A stretch of 14,973 nt of DNA from positions 1 through 14,973 of the forward strand of contig JADYYV010000079.1 in assembly GCA_020853455.1 (NCBI GenBank), read 5' to 3'. The position numbers and the translations under genes were made by a program. The notes beneath the pieces were generated by a model. It saw only the letters and a program-made list of their open reading frames with translations, had not been told where the DNA came from and made no database searches. Every line of letters starts with the position of its first letter. Position 1 is the first letter of the stretch. Shown here piece after piece: positions 13,182 through 14,973 of the stretch. Origin of the DNA: Alphaproteobacteria bacterium (GTDB lineage Bacteria > Pseudomonadota > Alphaproteobacteria > Micavibrionales > UBA2020).

Positions 13182-13229
13182 TGTCACATGGCCGAATCCG
13201 GTCTATCCCTCATGACGGATCTAGAAAAA

Positions 13230-14219
13230 ATGACATTCAAAAGACTGAGCCTTGCGGCAATTTTAACCGGCGTTCTGGCGTTCGGCATCCTCCACGCGCA
13301 ACAGGCCTTCGCGGGCGCGGCGGAAGGGCTCGAAATCATCGGCCAGCCGAAAAACTGGGCGTTCGGTTTCCAGCCGCCTGCGTCGCCGATCAAGCTGCAG
13401 ATGGAAGAATTCCACAACCACCTGCTGGTGCCGATCATCACCGCGACATCGCTGTTCGTTCTGGCGCTGCTCGTCTGGGTGGTCGTGCGTTATAACCGCC
13501 ATGTGAACCCGACCCCGTCGCGCACCACGCACAACACGATGCTGGAAGTCGTCTGGACGGTTGTGCCGGTCGTGATCCTCGTGCTGCTGGTCGTGCCGTC
13601 GATGAAGCTGCTCTATGCAGGCGACCGCACGCATGAAGCGGAAATGACGCTGAACATCAAGGGCTACCAGTGGTATTGGGGCTATGAATATCCCGACCAC
13701 GGCGGCATCAACTTCCTCGCCAACCTCGTCAGCGAAGAAGACCTGAAGAAAAACAACGATCCGCGCCCGCGCCTGCTGGCGACCGACAACCCGATCGTGC
13801 TGCCCGTCAACACCAACATCCGCCTGCTGATGACCGCGGCGGACGTGATCCATGCCTTCGCGCTGCCCGCGCTGGGCGTGAAGCTCGACGCCGTGCCCGG
13901 CCACACCAACGAGACCTGGGTGCGCATCGAGAAGGAAGGCGTTTATTACGGCCAGTGCTCGGAACTGTGCGGCCAGAACCACGGCTTTATGCCGATCGAA
14001 GTGAACGCGGTATCGAAAGAGCGTTTCGCCCAGTGGGTGCATGCGCAGAACGGCAAGATGCCCGAAGAAATCGCGGCTGAAAAAGCGGCCGCCGAAAAAA
14101 CCGCGGCGGATGCAAAAGCGGCGGAAGCCGCCAAGGCCGCAGAAGACAAAAAAGCCGAAGAGGCAAAAGCCGAAAAAGCCGCTGACACGGCCGGCAAGAA
14201 AAAAGCAGGAGCGAAATAA
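13230..14219 (+). CDS. coxB: Cytochrome c oxidase subunit II
   Basis: The CuA-carrying subunit of the aa3-type oxidase (ctaC), which takes electrons from cytochrome c in the periplasm. Starting at ATG 13230 gives 329 residues with a clean signal peptide, MTFKRLSLAAILTGVLAFG to QQAFA. ATG 13212, six codons earlier, is nearly as good. Two membrane helices follow (about 64-87 and 107-128), then the cupredoxin domain with the aromatic stretch GYQWYWGYEYP (145-155). CuA ligands are complete: His208, Cys243, Glu245, Cys247, His251 and Met254 (GQCSELCGQNHGFMP). After the domain there is a tail of about 50 residues (279-329) made almost wholly of Ala, Lys, Glu and Asp, longer than in many homologues. 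coxA starts 2 nt after the stop. Confidence 0.96.
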   Translation: MTFKRLSLAAILTGVLAFGILHAQQAFAGAAEGLEIIGQPKNWAFGFQPPASPIKLQMEEFHNHLLVPIITATSLFVLALLVWVVVRYNRHVNPTPSRTTHNTMLEVVWTVVPVVILVLLVVPSMKLLYAGDRTHEAEMTLNIKGYQWYWGYEYPDHGGINFLANLVSEEDLKKNNDPRPRLLATDNPIVLPVNTNIRLLMTAADVIHAFALPALGVKLDAVPGHTNETWVRIEKEGVYYGQCSELCGQNHGFMPIEVNAVSKERFAQWVHAQNGKMPEEIAAEKAAAEKTAADAKAAEAAKAAEDKKAEEAKAEKAADTAGKKKAGAK

Positions 14220-14221
14220 TA

Positions 14222-14973
14222 ATGGCCAAGACCCATAACGACAACCATCACGGCCACGATCATGCTCACGGTCACGACGACCATCATCATGACCACAAGC
14301 CCGGCTTCTTCAAGCGCTGGTTCTGCTCGACCAACCACAAAGATATCGGCACGCTGTACCTGATCTTCTCGGCGATCGCCGGCCTTATCGGCGGCGGCTT
14401 CTCGATGCTCATGCGCGCCGAGCTGCAGCATCCCGGCCTGCAATTCGTGACCGACGGCCAGATGTGGAACGTGCTGATTTCCGCGCACGGCCTGATCATG
14501 GTCTTCTTCGTCGTCATGCCCGCGCTGATCGGCGGCTTCGGCAACTGGTTCCTGCCGCTGATGATCGGCGCGCCCGATATGGCGTTCCCGCGCCTGAACA
14601 ACGTGTCGTTCTGGCTGATCGTGCCGGCTTTCCTGCTGCTGCTGGGCTCCGCCTTCGTGGGCGGCGGCGCCGGTACCGGCTGGACGGTTTACCCGCCGCT
14701 GTCGTCCATCGCCGGGCATCCGAACGCATCGGTCGATATGGCGATCTTCGCGCTGCACCTGGCAGGCGCGTCGTCCATCCTTGGCGCGGCCAACTTCATC
14801 ACGACGATCTTCAACATGCGCGCGCCCGGCATGACGCTGCACCGCATGCCGCTGTTCGTCTGGGCGATGCTGGTCACGACCTTCCTGCTGGTCCTGTCGC
14901 TGCCCGTGCTTGGCGGCGCGATCACCATGCTGCTGACCGACCGCAACTTCGGCACCTCCTTCTTCAAGCCCGA
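14222..14973 (+). CDS. coxA: Cytochrome c oxidase subunit I, 5' part (runs off the window)
   Basis: The first 250 codons of the haem-copper oxidase catalytic subunit (ctaD), open to the end of the window. The N-terminal 26 residues contain 11 His (HNDNHHGHDHAHGHDDHHHDHK), then the conserved RWFCSTNHKDIGTLYLIF (32-49). His89 in SAHGLIMVFF is the expected low-spin haem a ligand. GGFGNWFLPLMIGAPDMAFPRLNN (104-127) and GGGAGTGWTVYPPLSS (147-162) are family hallmarks. The part that would hold CuB and haem a3 ligands lies beyond the window. AGGAG (14207-14211), within the end of coxB, is its ribosome site, and the two genes are surely co-transcribed. Confidence 0.98.
   Translation, partial: MAKTHNDNHHGHDHAHGHDDHHHDHKPGFFKRWFCSTNHKDIGTLYLIFSAIAGLIGGGFSMLMRAELQHPGLQFVTDGQMWNVLISAHGLIMVFFVVMPALIGGFGNWFLPLMIGAPDMAFPRLNNVSFWLIVPAFLLLLGSAFVGGGAGTGWTVYPPLSSIAGHPNASVDMAIFALHLAGASSILGAANFITTIFNMRAPGMTLHRMPLFVWAMLVTTFLLVLSLPVLGGAITMLLTDRNFGTSFFKP

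Larger units (their letters stand above)
12890..13229. other. Intergenic region between vWA gene and coxB
   Basis: About 340 bp without a convincing gene. It holds the palindromic element (12896-13012), then sequence with no recognised feature to about 13110, a 13-bp perfect palindrome GCCATATTATGGC (13117-13129), and the coxB promoter (13153-13181). The coxB frame is open back to ATG 13125, but that extension precedes the promoter start and adds a non-signal-like N-terminus. Confidence 0.6.

Noticed and set aside
13125..13229. Longer coxB from ATG 13125
   Set aside because: It adds 35 non-signal-like residues and starts before the predicted transcription start at about 13188.

Overview
The window looks like chromosomal DNA of a GC-rich alphaproteobacterium. 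The evidence is the block rpmH-rnpA-yidD-yidC-yihA, a coxB-coxA (ctaC-ctaD) pair of alphaproteobacterial type with a His-rich CoxA N-terminus, and dense coding with many 4-base ATGA overlaps. I cannot place it below class level; a Rhodospirillales- or Micavibrionales-like lineage is only a guess.

Layout. (1) 3-1234: the end of a bacterial PH-domain membrane protein, then a carboxylesterase/phospholipase-type alpha/beta hydrolase. (2) 1237-3562: a likely three-gene unit of unknown function. Two tandem, translationally coupled paralogues with ankyrin-like helical repeats and a C-terminal coiled coil are followed by a 193-residue protein of unknown family. (3) 3580-4026, minus strand: a small NTF2/SnoaL-like protein. 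(4) 4263-4939: a Tat-exported MepK-like peptidoglycan hydrolase with a clear intrinsic terminator. (5) 5062-6201: a membrane-anchored alpha/beta hydrolase whose nucleophile position is Asp. (6) 6249-6365, minus strand: tRNA-Arg(CCG) with encoded CCA and its own promoter. (7) 6437-9814: rpmH, rnpA, yidD, yidC and yihA, which serve ribosome assembly, tRNA processing and membrane protein insertion. (8) 9836-11540: a complete hipBA toxin-antitoxin operon. (9) 11585-12889: a small helical protein and a cytoplasmic von Willebrand A protein. (10) 12896-13012: a palindromic intergenic element. (11) 13153-14973: cytochrome c oxidase subunit II and the first 250 residues of subunit I.

The most striking part is the 9815-9957 intergenic region. 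It holds four 18-bp palindromes of form TATGC-N8-GCATA, each starting exactly 27 bp after the previous one, directly before hipB. The architecture matches the E. coli HipB operator (TATCC-N8-GGATA) with one changed base per half-site. Sites 1 and 2 are exact reverse complements, so the yihA transcript could fold into a stem of about 20 bp there. The last site overlaps the predicted hipBA -10 box. This suggests a compact, autoregulated module inserted behind a housekeeping operon, with operators that may also insulate it from yihA transcription.

Other points worth attention are the paralogous repeat-protein pair, the two hydrolases with altered catalytic residues, and the small protein/vWA pair. 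No CRISPR array, transposase, integrase or prophage gene was seen.
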